The notes below the pieces were generated by a model. That model was not told where the DNA came from. It was given only the letters and a program-made list of their open reading frames with translations, and ran no database searches. DNA of 43,889 nucleotides from Deltaproteobacteria bacterium (GTDB taxonomy: Bacteria > Desulfobacterota > GWC2-55-46): NCBI GenBank assembly GCA_020846435.1, contig JADLDY010000038.1, positions 1-43,889 on the forward strand, in the 5' to 3' direction. The translations under genes were made by a program, and so were the position numbers. This document shows positions 18,007 to 27,575 of this stretch, in pieces (positions within the stretch are counted from its first letter, which is position 1; every line of letters starts with the position of its first letter).

Positions 18007-18150
18007 GAAAAAAATACCATAGAAAGTGTTAAATAAAAGAGTGAAACACTATATGTGGTGGTGTTGGAGCGTTTTGTATACAACGACAGGCATGGTTGGA
18101 AAATCGGCCGCCGCGCTCGCGAAGAGAGCCTGCGCCCGGCGCGAAATCAA

Positions 18151-18190
18151 GAAAGCCCCCCGGAAAGACGCCGGGGGGCTTTCTATTGTT
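18151..18190 (-). terminator. Intrinsic terminator after ppdK
   Basis: A 13-bp stem, GAAAGCCCCCCGG (18151-18163) with CCGGGGGGCTTTC (18171-18183), has a 7-nt loop. The T-rich sequence is modest on both sides (TTGATTTC on the minus strand). It is the natural end point for the ppdK transcript. Confidence 0.8.
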
Positions 18191-18206
18191 TTCCTGTGGA
18201 GCCCTG

Positions 18207-20930
18207 TCAGATGAGCTTTACCTTGACCTTGTGGTTGGTCTTCGGTCTGGGCTTTTTTATCTCGGCCTGAGCCGCGGCAAGCCTCGCGATAGGCACCCTG
18301 AACGGCGAGCATGAGACATAATCGAAGTTGTTCATGTGGCAGAACTCGACCGAAGAGGGGTCTCCGCCGTGCTCGCCGCAGATGCCGACCTTGAGGTCCT
18401 TTTTCTTCGCCCTGCCCTTCATGAGCGCTATCTGCATGAGAAGGCCGACGCCGTCCTGGTCAAGGGACTGGAACGGGTCGTTCGGGAGGATGCCGGTCTT
18501 TTTCTCGTCGACATAGTCAGGGAGGAACCTTCCGGCGTCATCCCTGGACATGCCAAGCGTCATCTGCGTGAGGTCGTTCGTACCGAAAGAGAAGAAGTCC
18601 GCGACAGAGGCTATCTGGTCGGCCAGGAGGGCGGCTCTCGGGACCTCTATCATGGTGCCGATGAGGTACTTTATCTGGGTGTTCTGCTCGGTCATGACCT
18701 CCGCGGCGACCTGTTTCGCCTTGTCCGCGAGGATCTTCAATTCCCTGGCGTCTATGATGAGCGGGAGCATTATCTCGGGGTATACTTTTATCGACTTCTT
18801 CTGGCATTCGCACGCGGCCTCTATTATGGCGCGCACCTGCATCTCCAGTATCTCAGGGTATGTGATGAGGAGGCGCGAGCCCCTGTGTCCGAGCATGGGG
18901 TTTGCCTCGTGGAGACGCTCTATCCTCCTCTTTACCTGATGGAAGGGGAGCGAGAGCTTTTGCGCGAGCTGCTTCTGGGCGGCTTCAGTGTGCGGGACGA
19001 ACTCATGGAGCGGCGGGTCGATGAGCCTTATGGTGACGGCCTTCTTGTCCATCGCCCTGAATATGCCGACAAAGTCCTTCCTCTGGAAGGGGAGGAGCTC
19101 GAAGAGCGACTTTCTCCTGGTCTCTTCATCCTCCGAGATGATCATTCTCTGTATGGCGATACGCCTTTCCTCGGTATCGAAGAACATGTGCTCGGTCCTG
19201 CAAAGGCCTATGCCCTCGGCCCCGAGCCTTATGGCGTTCTCCGCGTCGTAGGGGGTGTCGACGTTGGCGCGCACCTTCAGTTTCCTGTGTTCATCGGCCC
19301 AGGACATGAGGCTGTAATATGCCTTCGGGAGCTCGGGCTTGATGAGGTTCATCTCTATCTTGAAGACTTCGCCTGAAGAGCCGTTTATGGTTATGGAGTC
19401 GCCTTCTTTGAGCGTTGTCTTGCCGACGACGACCGTCTTGGCGTTGTAGTCGATGTTGAGGTCTTCGCAGCCGACTATGCAGCATTTGCCCCAGCCTCTG
19501 GCAACGACCGCCGCGTGTGAGGTCTTGCCGCCGGTAGCGGTAAGGATGCCCTTGGCCGCGTGCATGCCGCCGACGTCCTCAGGGCTCGTCTCTTTCCTTA
19601 CGAGGATGACGGATTTTCCGTTGGCGGTCCAGGTCTCGGCGTCCTTCGCGGTAAAGACTATCGCGCCGGTCGCGGCTCCGGGGACAGCGTCGATGCCTGT
19701 TGCGAAGAGGTTCTGCTGGAGTACGTCGATGGGTATCTTGGGGTCGATTACGGGGTAGAAGAGCCCCTCTATGTCCTTGTCGGTTATGCGGAGGATCGCG
19801 TCCTTCCTGGTGATGAGCTTTTCCTTAACCAGGTCGACGGCTATGCTGAAGGCCGCCATTGGCGAGCGTTTTCCGGTCCTGCACTGGAGGATATAGAGCT
19901 TGCCCTCTTCTATGGTGAACTCTATGTCCTGCATGTCCTTGTAGTGCTTTTCAAGCTTCGTGCGCACGCGAAGGAGCTGTTTGTAGGCTTCCGGCAGGAT
20001 CTTGCCCAGGTCGGAGAGGTGTATGGGCGTCCTTATGCCCGCGACGACGTCCTCTCCCTGCGCGTTCATGAGGAGGTCGCCGTAGAATATGTTCTCGCCG
20101 GTGTTGGGGTCGCGGGTAAAGCAGACTCCGGTGCCGGAATCTTCTCCCATGTTGCCGAAGACCATCTGGACGATGTTGACGGCGGTGCCCATGAGGCCGG
20201 TTATCTTCTCGACCCTCCTGTAGGTCACGGCCTTCTCGGCCATCCACGAGCCTATGACAGCGCCGATGGCGCCCTGGAGCTGGTCAATGGGGTCCTGCGG
20301 GAACTCCTTGCCGGTGTTCTCCTTGTAGACCTTCTTGAAGCGCGGTATGAGCTCCTGGAGCTCTGCTTCGTTGACGTCGGTGTCGAGCACCATGCGCGAG
20401 CGCGGTATGCTGAGGCGGTGCCTGGTCTTTCTTTCCTTTATGTCGTCAAACTCGTAGTCGAACCTGTGTCTGGGCACTCCCATGGCGGTCGAGCCGTACA
20501 TGGTTATGAAGCGGCGGTACGCATCCAGCGCGAACCTCCTGTTGCTCGTCTTTCTGGCAAGCCCCTCTACGGAGTTGTCGTTGAGGCCGAGGTTCAATAT
20601 GGTCTCCATCATGCCGGGCATGCTTCTGGCCGCGCCTGAGCGGACGGAGACGAGCAGAGGGTCATTGGGGTCGCCGAGCTTCTTGCCGACGAGCTTTTCG
20701 AGGGCCTTGAGGTTCTTCTCTAATCCATCAGCGAAGCCATGGGGGTACTTCTTGTTGTTCCTGTAATAGTAGTCGCAGACTTCGGTCGTGATGGTGAACC
20801 CGGCCGGAACCGGCAGGCCGATGTTCGTCATCTCCGCGAGTCCGGCGCCCTTGCCGCCGAGGAGGTCTTTCATGTCCCCCTTGCCCTCGCCCTTGCCGCC
20901 GCCGAAGAAGTAAATGTACTTTTTTGCCAT
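18207..20930 (-). CDS. ppdK: Pyruvate, phosphate dikinase
   Basis: Interconverts pyruvate + ATP + Pi and phosphoenolpyruvate + AMP + PPi, linking pyruvate to gluconeogenesis. The 907-residue length is normal. The N-terminal ATP-grasp domain starts with YIYFFGGGKGEG and DLLGGKGAGLAEM. The central swivelling domain carries the phosphohistidine motif GGKTSHAAVVARGWGKCC. The C-terminal TIM barrel contains GAEGIGLCRTEHMFF, FSFGTNDLTQMTLG and the catalytic Cys in GICGEHGGDPSS. With gap, pgk, tpiA and the class II aldolase, the window holds several steps between pyruvate and hexose phosphates. GGAGG lies 11 bases before the ATG, a wide spacing. Confidence 0.98.
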   Translation of the reverse strand: MAKKYIYFFGGGKGEGKGDMKDLLGGKGAGLAEMTNIGLPVPAGFTITTEVCDYYYRNNKKYPHGFADGLEKNLKALEKLVGKKLGDPNDPLLVSVRSGAARSMPGMMETILNLGLNDNSVEGLARKTSNRRFALDAYRRFITMYGSTAMGVPRHRFDYEFDDIKERKTRHRLSIPRSRMVLDTDVNEAELQELIPRFKKVYKENTGKEFPQDPIDQLQGAIGAVIGSWMAEKAVTYRRVEKITGLMGTAVNIVQMVFGNMGEDSGTGVCFTRDPNTGENIFYGDLLMNAQGEDVVAGIRTPIHLSDLGKILPEAYKQLLRVRTKLEKHYKDMQDIEFTIEEGKLYILQCRTGKRSPMAAFSIAVDLVKEKLITRKDAILRITDKDIEGLFYPVIDPKIPIDVLQQNLFATGIDAVPGAATGAIVFTAKDAETWTANGKSVILVRKETSPEDVGGMHAAKGILTATGGKTSHAAVVARGWGKCCIVGCEDLNIDYNAKTVVVGKTTLKEGDSITINGSSGEVFKIEMNLIKPELPKAYYSLMSWADEHRKLKVRANVDTPYDAENAIRLGAEGIGLCRTEHMFFDTEERRIAIQRMIISEDEETRRKSLFELLPFQRKDFVGIFRAMDKKAVTIRLIDPPLHEFVPHTEAAQKQLAQKLSLPFHQVKRRIERLHEANPMLGHRGSRLLITYPEILEMQVRAIIEAACECQKKSIKVYPEIMLPLIIDARELKILADKAKQVAAEVMTEQNTQIKYLIGTMIEVPRAALLADQIASVADFFSFGTNDLTQMTLGMSRDDAGRFLPDYVDEKKTGILPNDPFQSLDQDGVGLLMQIALMKGRAKKKDLKVGICGEHGGDPSSVEFCHMNNFDYVSCSPFRVPIARLAAAQAEIKKPRPKTNHKVKVKLI

Positions 20931-21032
20931 ACTGATAGTGTCCTCCGGAATATATGTCTAAATAAAAGGTTTTAAGCTGGAATGGGGACCGGCCGCCACT
21001 GGACAGGGACGGCCCTGGATTTTAAAGGTAGA

Positions 21033-21061
21033 AGATTAGCAGAAAACAGCCTCCCTGTCAT
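21033..21061 (-). promoter_or_regulatory. Possible promoter of ppdK (extended -10)
   Basis: On the minus strand ATGACA (21056-21061) and TAATCT (21033-21038) are separated by 17 bases, with TGC directly before the -10. Confidence 0.5.
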
Positions 21062-21121
21062 CAATAAATTGAGCTTCGAGGGGCTTCCCCTGGCAAGGGG
21101 CTCTCCAGCGGCTTTATATCC

Positions 21122-21151
21122 TTGACACGCTTGCGAGTCCTTCGATATTAT
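21122..21151 (+). promoter_or_regulatory. Sigma-70 promoter of gyrA
   Basis: A consensus TTGACA (21122-21127) and TATTAT (21146-21151) with an 18-base spacer, about 120 bp before the gyrA ATG. Confidence 0.78.
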
Positions 21152-21272
21152 AAAAAATTGAAACGATTCGGATAGAGTATACACCTTTCGCGCCCATTGC
21201 GTATCTTGAGGGCTTCGAGGTCCTTCCAGGGCGGCGCGCAGGTCTGTTCATGTCTTCATAAAGAGAGGGAAA

Positions 21273-23714
21273 ATGGCTCAGGAACAGATACCGGTTTATA
21301 TCGAAGACGAGATGAAAAAGTCCTATCTGGACTACGCCATGTCGGTCATAGTCGGCAGGGCGTTGCCGGATGTGCGGGACGGGCTCAAGCCGGTGCACAG
21401 GAGGATCCTGTTCGCCATGCACGAGATGGGCGTTGAGTGGAACAAGGCCTACAAGAAGTCCGCCAGAGTCGTCGGAGACGTCATAGGTAAGTACCACCCG
21501 CACGGAGACTCGGCCGTATACGACGCCATCACCAGGATGGTACAGGACTTTTCCCTGCGCTATCCGCTCATAGACGGCCAGGGAAACTTCGGCTCCATCG
21601 ACGGCGACCCTCCGGCCGCCATGAGGTACACGGAAGTCAGGATGGCCAGGCTCGCCTCCGAGCTTCTCAAAGACCTTGAAAAAGAGACGGTCGAGTTCCA
21701 GCCCAACTACGACGAATCATTGAAAGAGCCGGTCGTGCTTCCGGCGGCCTTCCCGTGCCTCCTTGTCAACGGCTCTTCCGGAATAGCCGTCGGCATGGCG
21801 ACCAACATGCCGCCGCACAACTTGAGAGAGATAATAGACGCGCTCATCCTTATAATAGACAAGCCTGACGCGACAGTAAAAGAGCTCATGAAGCTCGTGC
21901 CTGGCCCTGACTTCCCGACGGCGGGTTTCATCAACGGCAGGCAGGGCATAAGGGACGCCTACGCCACCGGCCGCGGCGTGCTGCAGCTTCGCGCCAAGGC
22001 GTCGATCGAGAAGAACCCGAGGACCAACCGCCAGGCGATAGTCATCACAGAGATACCCTACATGGTCAACAAGGCCAGGCTCATAGAGAGCATAGCCGGC
22101 CTCGTGAGGGACAAGAAGATAGAGGGCATATCGGACGTCAGGGACGAGTCCGACCGCGAGGGCATGAGGGTCGTCATCGAGCTCAAGAGGGACGAGGTCG
22201 CCGAGATAATACTCAACAACCTCTACCTCCACACCCAGATGAAGACCTCGTTCGGCATAATCAACCTCGCCATAGTCGACGGCCAGCCCAAGGTGCTCCC
22301 CCTTGCGTCCCTTTTGAAGGAGTTCGTCAAGTTCAGGCGCGAGATAGTGGCCAGAAGGATAGTCTTCGACCTCAAGAAGGCAAGGGAGAGGGCGCACATC
22401 TTGGAGGGCCTGAAGATAGCCCTCGACAACCTGGACGCCGTAATAAAGCTTATCCGCGCTTCCAAGAGCCCGGCTGAGGCCAAGAGCGGCCTCATGGCCG
22501 GCTTCAACCTCTCGGATATACAGTCCCAGGCCATCCTCGACATGAGGCTCCAGAGGCTTACCGCCCTGGAAAGGGACAAGATAATCCAGGAATATCAGGA
22601 TATCCTGAAGCTTATCGCGCACCTTGAGGAGATACTCGCGAGCGAAAAGCTCCTCATGGCCGTAGTCGTGGACGAGCTCAAGGAGGTAAGGGAGAGGTTC
22701 GGCGACGAGAGGCGCACCCAGATAGTCGACGAGGCCGGAGACATAACCCTCGAGGACCTCATCGCCGAGGAGGACATGGTCGTCACCATCTCCAGCGGCG
22801 GGTACATAAAGAGGAACCCGACGAGCCTCTTCAAGATACAGAAGAGGGGCGGCAAGGGGAAGATGGGGATGACGACCAAGGAAGAGGACTTTGTCTCAAA
22901 CCTCTTCATCGCCTCGACCCACAGCTATATCCTCTTCTTCACGGACAAAGGCAAGGCCTATTCCCTGAAGGTCTACGACATACCGCAGGCCGGAAGGGCC
23001 GCCAAGGGCAAGGCCATAGTCAACATCCTCAACGTCGCCAACGAGAAGATAACGGCCTATCTGCCTGTGCGCGAGTTCAAGGAGGGCTGCTACATCATCA
23101 TGGCGACCGCTCACGGCGTGGTGAAGAAGTCCGACCTCATGGGCTTCTCGCACATTCGCTCCGGCGGGCTCATAGCGGTGAACCTCGACGAGGGCGACAG
23201 CTTGATATCCGCCCGTCTCACCGACGGCAAGACCGACATATTCCTCGGCACGCGCATGGGGCAGGCCATAAGGTTCCATGAGGAAGAGGTGAGGGAGATG
23301 GGCCGCCAGGCAAGGGGCGTCAAGGGCATAAAGCTCGACGGCGAAGACCGGGTCGTCTCGATGGAGACCGTTGAGGAGGGCGCGACGATCCTCACCGTGA
23401 CCGAGGGCGGCTACGGCAAGAGGACGGAGTTTGCCGAGTACAGGGGCCAGGGCAGGGGCGGCTCCGGCATAATCAACATCAAGATAACCGAGAAGAACGG
23501 GCCGGTCGCGGGAATAGCCAAGGTCAGGGACACCGACGAGCTCATGATATCGACGAGCACCGGCAAGATAATAAGGATAGCCATGAAGGGCGTCACTGTC
23601 ATCGGCAGGAACACGCAGGGCGTCAAGCTCATGGACGTTGACAAGGACGAGCACATAACCGGGATAGCCTCCCTGGCTGAAAAAGAAGAAGAGGGAGAAG
23701 CCTCGGAAGAGTAG
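21273..23714 (+). CDS. gyrA: DNA gyrase subunit A
   Basis: The 813-residue DNA-cleaving subunit of gyrase, which introduces negative supercoils together with GyrB. The N-terminal winged-helix/tower domain begins with [20 protein letters not shown] and has the catalytic Tyr119 in MRYTEVRM. The quinolone-determining region keeps the sensitive-type residues Ser80 and Asp84 in [12 protein letters not shown]. The C-terminal pinwheel starts with a canonical GyrA box QKRGGKG at residues 523-529, which favours GyrA over ParC. A degenerate copy (QGRGGSG) lies in a later blade. The tail is acidic ([11 protein letters not shown]). AGAGAGGG precedes the ATG. No gyrB is in the window; gpsA follows after a terminator. 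Confidence 0.98.
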   Translation: MAQEQIPVYIEDEMKKSYLDYAMSVIVGRALPDVRDGLKPVHRRILFAMHEMGVEWNKAYKKSARVVGDVIGKYHPHGDSAVYDAITRMVQDFSLRYPLIDGQGNFGSIDGDPPAAMRYTEVRMARLASELLKDLEKETVEFQPNYDESLKEPVVLPAAFPCLLVNGSSGIAVGMATNMPPHNLREIIDALILIIDKPDATVKELMKLVPGPDFPTAGFINGRQGIRDAYATGRGVLQLRAKASIEKNPRTNRQAIVITEIPYMVNKARLIESIAGLVRDKKIEGISDVRDESDREGMRVVIELKRDEVAEIILNNLYLHTQMKTSFGIINLAIVDGQPKVLPLASLLKEFVKFRREIVARRIVFDLKKARERAHILEGLKIALDNLDAVIKLIRASKSPAEAKSGLMAGFNLSDIQSQAILDMRLQRLTALERDKIIQEYQDILKLIAHLEEILASEKLLMAVVVDELKEVRERFGDERRTQIVDEAGDITLEDLIAEEDMVVTISSGGYIKRNPTSLFKIQKRGGKGKMGMTTKEEDFVSNLFIASTHSYILFFTDKGKAYSLKVYDIPQAGRAAKGKAIVNILNVANEKITAYLPVREFKEGCYIIMATAHGVVKKSDLMGFSHIRSGGLIAVNLDEGDSLISARLTDGKTDIFLGTRMGQAIRFHEEEVREMGRQARGVKGIKLDGEDRVVSMETVEEGATILTVTEGGYGKRTEFAEYRGQGRGGSGIINIKITEKNGPVAGIAKVRDTDELMISTSTGKIIRIAMKGVTVIGRNTQGVKLMDVDKDEHITGIASLAEKEEEGEASEE

Positions 23715-23740
23715 GGTTTTCGGCTGCATGTATTTATTTA

Positions 23741-23774
23741 AAAAGGCCGGGTACGCTTGCCCGGCCTTTTTTTT
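23741..23774 (+). terminator. Intrinsic terminator of gyrA
   Basis: AAGGCCGGG pairs with CCCGGCCTT around an 8-nt loop, followed by seven or more T residues. Confidence 0.92.
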
Positions 23775-23833
23775 CAGGCGCGGGAGGTAAGCGCCTGAGG
23801 TTTTTAAAACGGGTTTACGCTACGGAGGCGCTG

Positions 23834-24832
23834 ATGGAAAAGATAGCCGTTCTCGGGGCAGGCAGCTGGGGCACGACCCTCTCTCAGGTCCTCTCGGACA
23901 GTGGCGCTCCAGTTACTCTCTGGGCCAGGGAGGAAGAGGTAAGGGAGTCGATCGCCAAAAGGCGCGTAAACGAGACCTTTTTGCCGGGCATAGTGCTGTC
24001 CGAAAAGATAACGCCTGAGGCCGGCATAAGGGCCGCCGTAGAAGGCGCGGACTTCATAGTCAGTGTCATACCCTCGCACGGAGTGCGCGCGGTCTTCTCC
24101 GAGGCAGGCCCGTTCATAAGGAAAGACGCGATAATCGTGAGCGCCACAAAGGGCATAGAAGAGGGCAGCATGCTCACGCCGAGCGGCATACTCAATGAAG
24201 CGCTCAAGGGCTGCGGCCACAAGGCCATAGCCGTACTTTCAGGGCCGTCCTTTGCCAACGAGGTCAGCAGGAGGCTTCCGGCCGCCGTCTGCGCGGCGTC
24301 GACGTCTATTGAGGCGGCCAGGGCCGTACAGCAGGCCTTTTCCACCAATTACTTCAGGGTCTACGCAAATACTGACGTCATCGGCGTCGAGCTTGGCGGC
24401 GCGCTCAAGAATGTCATCGCGATAGCCGCCGGCATATCAGACGGCCTCGCTCTCGGGCATAACGCCAGGGCCGCGCTCATAACAAGGGGACTGGCCGAGA
24501 TGGGTAGGCTCGGGGCCGCGCTCGGAGCTCTTCCGGCGACTTTCGCGGGCCTTTCCGGGCTCGGGGACCTGGTATTGACCTGTACCGGCCCGTTGAGCCG
24601 CAACTACACTGTCGGCGTCTCGGTAGGCAAGGGCGCGTCGATAGACGAGGTCACAGGCTCCATGCGCATGGTCGCCGAGGGCGTCAAGACCTGCAGGGGG
24701 GCAAGCGACCTGGCCAGAAGGCATAATGTGGACATGCCAATAACAGAGGCTGTCTTCAGCGTGCTCTACAAAGGGGTCTCTCCCATGAAAGCAGTCATGG
24801 GCCTCATGGGCAGGGAGCTCAAAGACGAGTAG
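23834..24832 (+). CDS. gpsA: NAD(P)-dependent glycerol-3-phosphate dehydrogenase
   Basis: Reduces dihydroxyacetone phosphate to sn-glycerol 3-phosphate for phospholipid synthesis. The 332-residue product has the Rossmann motif VLGAGSWGTTL (Gly8, Gly10, Gly13). Further on are VSATKGIEEGS, VLSGPSFANEV, the catalytic-Lys region ELGGALKNVIAIAAG and FAGLSGLGDLVLTCTG, all standard for the family. The ribosome-binding site is CGGAGGCGCTGATG. It lies after the gyrA terminator and before its own, so it looks monocistronic, though no clear promoter could be placed in the short gap. Confidence 0.97.
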   Translation: MEKIAVLGAGSWGTTLSQVLSDSGAPVTLWAREEEVRESIAKRRVNETFLPGIVLSEKITPEAGIRAAVEGADFIVSVIPSHGVRAVFSEAGPFIRKDAIIVSATKGIEEGSMLTPSGILNEALKGCGHKAIAVLSGPSFANEVSRRLPAAVCAASTSIEAARAVQQAFSTNYFRVYANTDVIGVELGGALKNVIAIAAGISDGLALGHNARAALITRGLAEMGRLGAALGALPATFAGLSGLGDLVLTCTGPLSRNYTVGVSVGKGASIDEVTGSMRMVAEGVKTCRGASDLARRHNVDMPITEAVFSVLYKGVSPMKAVMGLMGRELKDE

Positions 24833-24842
24833 GGCCTGCCCT

Positions 24843-24883
24843 GCCCGCCGGGACAGGTCGAAGCGGGCTTTTTTTCTTTTTTC
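24843..24883 (+). terminator. Intrinsic terminator after gpsA
   Basis: GCCCGC (24843-24848) pairs with GCGGGC (24863-24868), followed by TTTTTTTC and a further T-rich stretch. Confidence 0.8.
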
Positions 24884-25079
24884 TACTTAATAGCCGCGAA
24901 ATGGGCTAAAATATTTCCCGTTTCCTTCCGATAAGTGAGAATATCCGATACTGGTCCAAACGGCGACGAAGCCGCGCGTTCTCCCGTATTTCCGTACAGT
25001 TCAACTCCTTGCTGACGGACTGCATATGGTCTGTCAGCGGCGCGCGGCCACAACCAAAAACAACATCAGTCCGGCAGGT

Positions 25080-27443
25080 ATGCTCAACAGAAGCCTTCAT
25101 TTCAGGATACTCTTCCTTATACTCAGCCTCATCTCCGTAGGCGTGATAATCTCCATTTTCTGGGAGGTGGAGAACAAGGAAAGAGAGCTTCTCGACGAGA
25201 AGCTCAGGGCTTCGCGCATCATGGCCCAGCCCATCCTTACGGCCATCTACGAGGACATGCTCGAGGAAAGGGCTGACATGGCCCGCCACCTCATCAACTC
25301 CATCAGCAAGAGCGCGGGCATAAACAGCGTCTACATCGTCAGGAGCAACGGCGTGGAAGAGGCCTTCAGGGACATGAAGACCATCCACGCCGTCAAGGAA
25401 GAGTTCGGCGAGATAAAGCCCGAATGGGTGACCGACCACCCTGACGAGAAGGTCAACAAGGCCAGGGGCGTCGATACCGCCGAGTTCAAAAACGCGCTCG
25501 AAGTCTTCCGGAAGGACTGGTCAAAGGGCGAGGTCTACTACATAGACTCAAGCGGCGGAGAGCAGCTCTTCACCTATCTCCTTCCGATAGAGAAGAAGGC
25601 CAAGTGCAAGACCTGTCATGCCAGCGAGGACGCAAGAGGCATACTCGTCATCAGGACTTCTCTTGCCGACATGTACGAGATACTCCGGAGCGGCAGGAAC
25701 CAGTGGATACTTTCCGGCATACTCGCCATCTCCATCGGCGGAGTGCTCCTTTCCATCCTCATAAAAAAGTCCATCACCGGCCCGATAAAGAAGAACGTCG
25801 AGGTCATGAAGAGGATAGCCGACGGCAAGGCGGAGATAAGCGAGAGGATAAAGGTCGAGGAGAACAACGAGATAGGGTATCTGGCGAGCGCCTTCAACAG
25901 CATGCTCGACTCCCTTGAAAAGAGGGCTGAAGAGAACAAAAAGCTCTTCGAGCTGGTCATAAAGAGCAAGGAAGAGTGGGTCGCGACCTTCGACGCCATA
26001 CAGGACCTCATCTCCATCCACGACGCGGACTACCGCATCATCAAGATAAACAAGGCCCTCGCGAGGAAATTCAACTCGACCCCGGAAGAGCTCATCGGCA
26101 AGAGGTGCTACGAGCTCCTGTACTGCAGGCACGAACCTAAGATGATGTGCCCGCACTCGAGGACTCTGGCCACCGGCGAGATAGCCGACGCCGAGGTCGA
26201 CGACATGGTCTTCGAGGGCACCTACAAGGTCACGACCTTCCCGGTCTTCAACAACGAGGGCAGGGTCTGGGCGTCGGTTCACGTCTCGCGCGACATAACC
26301 CAGGAGAAGATGCTCCGGGAGCAGCTCCTCCACGCGGAAAAGCTCTCATCTCTCGGCAAGCTGGTCGCCGGAATAGCCCACGAGCTCAACAACCCGCTCA
26401 TGGGCATAATGGGCTTCAGCCAGATACTCATGGACACGCCCGGCGAGAAGAAGCTCGATGACATAAAGGACAAGCTCAGGAAGATCTACCACGAGTCCTT
26501 GAGGACCGCCAAGATAGTGCAGAACCTACTGACCTTCGCGAGGGCCAAGAAGACCGAGCGGGAGTACCACTGCATAAACGACATAATAAAGCACACGATA
26601 GAGCTCAGAGAGTACTCGCTCAAGGCCAACAACATAAAGGTCATCCTCGAGCTCGAAGAGGGCCTCCCGAGGACGATGGTCGACCTCTTTCAGCTCCAGC
26701 AGGTCTTCATAAACATAATCAACAACGCCGAGGACGCCATGGTCGCGGCCAACGGACGGGGCACCATACTCATAAAGACCAGGAAGAAGAGAAACAAGGT
26801 CGAGATATTGTTCAAGGACGACGGCCCCGGCATCTCCAGGGAGATAATCCACAAGGTCTTTGACCCGTTCTTCACCACCAAGGAAGTCGGCAAGGGCACC
26901 GGGCTCGGCCTCTCAATAACGCACGGCATAGTCACCGAGCACGGCGGCATCATCGACATAGCGAGCGCGGAAGAGGGCGGGGCCGTGGTGACGGTCGAGC
27001 TCCCCATAGTCGAAAAGGCGCAGTGGGCCTCTGTAGCGAAGGCGGTTGAGACCGGAGGCGCGAAGGAGAACCCTCTTACCGGCAAGAGAATACTCATAGT
27101 CGACGACGAGAAGACGATAAGGGAGACCCTCCAGGACATATTCACGAGGGAGGGTTTCAGGGTCGAGACGGCAAGAGACGGCCGGGAGGCCCTCGACCTC
27201 ATCGACAAGGAGAAGTTCGCTCTCGTCATAACTGATTTGAAGATGCCGGGCTACGGCGGCATGGACCTTTACGAGAGTGTTCAGAAGAAGTACGCCTACC
27301 TGAAGGACAAGATAATAATACTCACTGGAGACGTCTTCAGCGAGGACGTCAGGCAGTTCCTCAGCGCGAGCGGCTGCCCCTATGTATTGAAGCCCTTTGA
27401 GCCGAAAAAGCTCATAGAGATAGCCGTGAAGCTTTTGTCCTGA
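25080..27443 (+). CDS. Hybrid sensor histidine kinase with periplasmic c-heme-type (CXXCH) sensor
   Basis: A 787-residue membrane kinase. The domain order, numbered from the ATG at 25080, starts with a membrane segment at residues 9-26. A periplasmic domain of about 175 residues contains KCKTCHAS (Cys176, Cys179, His180), the covalent heme c motif, and resembles DUF3365/Tll0287-type sensor domains. A second membrane segment follows (about 203-222), then HAMP and a PAS domain with RCYELLYCRHEPKMMCPH. HisKA (His434 in GIAHELNNPL) and the HATPase (NNAEDAM, DDGPGI, GKGTGLGL) come next. A C-terminal receiver has Asp719 in VITDLKMPG. The frame opens at 25026, but the first 18 residues are atypical; neither start has a good ribosome-binding site. 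No separate response regulator is adjacent, so the output partner is unknown. Confidence 0.92.
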   Translation: MLNRSLHFRILFLILSLISVGVIISIFWEVENKERELLDEKLRASRIMAQPILTAIYEDMLEERADMARHLINSISKSAGINSVYIVRSNGVEEAFRDMKTIHAVKEEFGEIKPEWVTDHPDEKVNKARGVDTAEFKNALEVFRKDWSKGEVYYIDSSGGEQLFTYLLPIEKKAKCKTCHASEDARGILVIRTSLADMYEILRSGRNQWILSGILAISIGGVLLSILIKKSITGPIKKNVEVMKRIADGKAEISERIKVEENNEIGYLASAFNSMLDSLEKRAEENKKLFELVIKSKEEWVATFDAIQDLISIHDADYRIIKINKALARKFNSTPEELIGKRCYELLYCRHEPKMMCPHSRTLATGEIADAEVDDMVFEGTYKVTTFPVFNNEGRVWASVHVSRDITQEKMLREQLLHAEKLSSLGKLVAGIAHELNNPLMGIMGFSQILMDTPGEKKLDDIKDKLRKIYHESLRTAKIVQNLLTFARAKKTEREYHCINDIIKHTIELREYSLKANNIKVILELEEGLPRTMVDLFQLQQVFINIINNAEDAMVAANGRGTILIKTRKKRNKVEILFKDDGPGISREIIHKVFDPFFTTKEVGKGTGLGLSITHGIVTEHGGIIDIASAEEGGAVVTVELPIVEKAQWASVAKAVETGGAKENPLTGKRILIVDDEKTIRETLQDIFTREGFRVETARDGREALDLIDKEKFALVITDLKMPGYGGMDLYESVQKKYAYLKDKIIILTGDVFSEDVRQFLSASGCPYVLKPFEPKKLIEIAVKLLS

Positions 27444-27469
27444 CAGAGGCGAGCAGGTCTTTGTTCTTC

Positions 27470-27478
27470 TGATATAAT
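27470..27478 (+). promoter_or_regulatory. Extended -10 promoter of the class II aldolase gene
   Basis: TGATATAAT is a consensus extended -10 without a good -35. The resulting leader of about 90 nt holds an AGGCCG/CGGCCT hairpin (around 27500-27530). Confidence 0.5.
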
Positions 27479-27575
27479 ACAGGGCGAGCTTTACTTTTCA
27501 GGCCGGCTGTCCGATAAGTTCTGCGGCCTCTATTGTAAAAAAAATGACAGGTACAGGGTTTTGAAAGGAGGTTTT

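Larger units (their letters stand above)
20931..21272. other. Divergent intergenic region ppdK / gyrA
   Basis: This 342-bp gap carries a strong gyrA promoter and a weaker ppdK promoter, listed separately. The leaders are about 95 nt (ppdK) and 115 nt (gyrA). A stem GAGGGGCTTCCCC around 21078-21090 is weak, and I find no coding sequence or known riboswitch. Confidence 0.5.

Noticed and set aside
18041-18048. GTGAAACA upstream of smc, identical to one half of the bacterial parS site
   Set aside because: Only one 8-base half-site is present; the adjoining half (TGTTTCAC in the right position) is missing, so it is most likely chance.
18074-18083. 10-bp palindrome TTGTATACAA upstream of the smc promoter
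   Set aside because: Short, AT-rich, not overlapping a promoter element and with no second copy seen nearby.
18336-20639. Two long plus-strand frames (346 and 359 codons) opposite ppdK
   Set aside because: They mirror a fully supported PPDK; no domains, and composition typical of antisense GC-rich frames.
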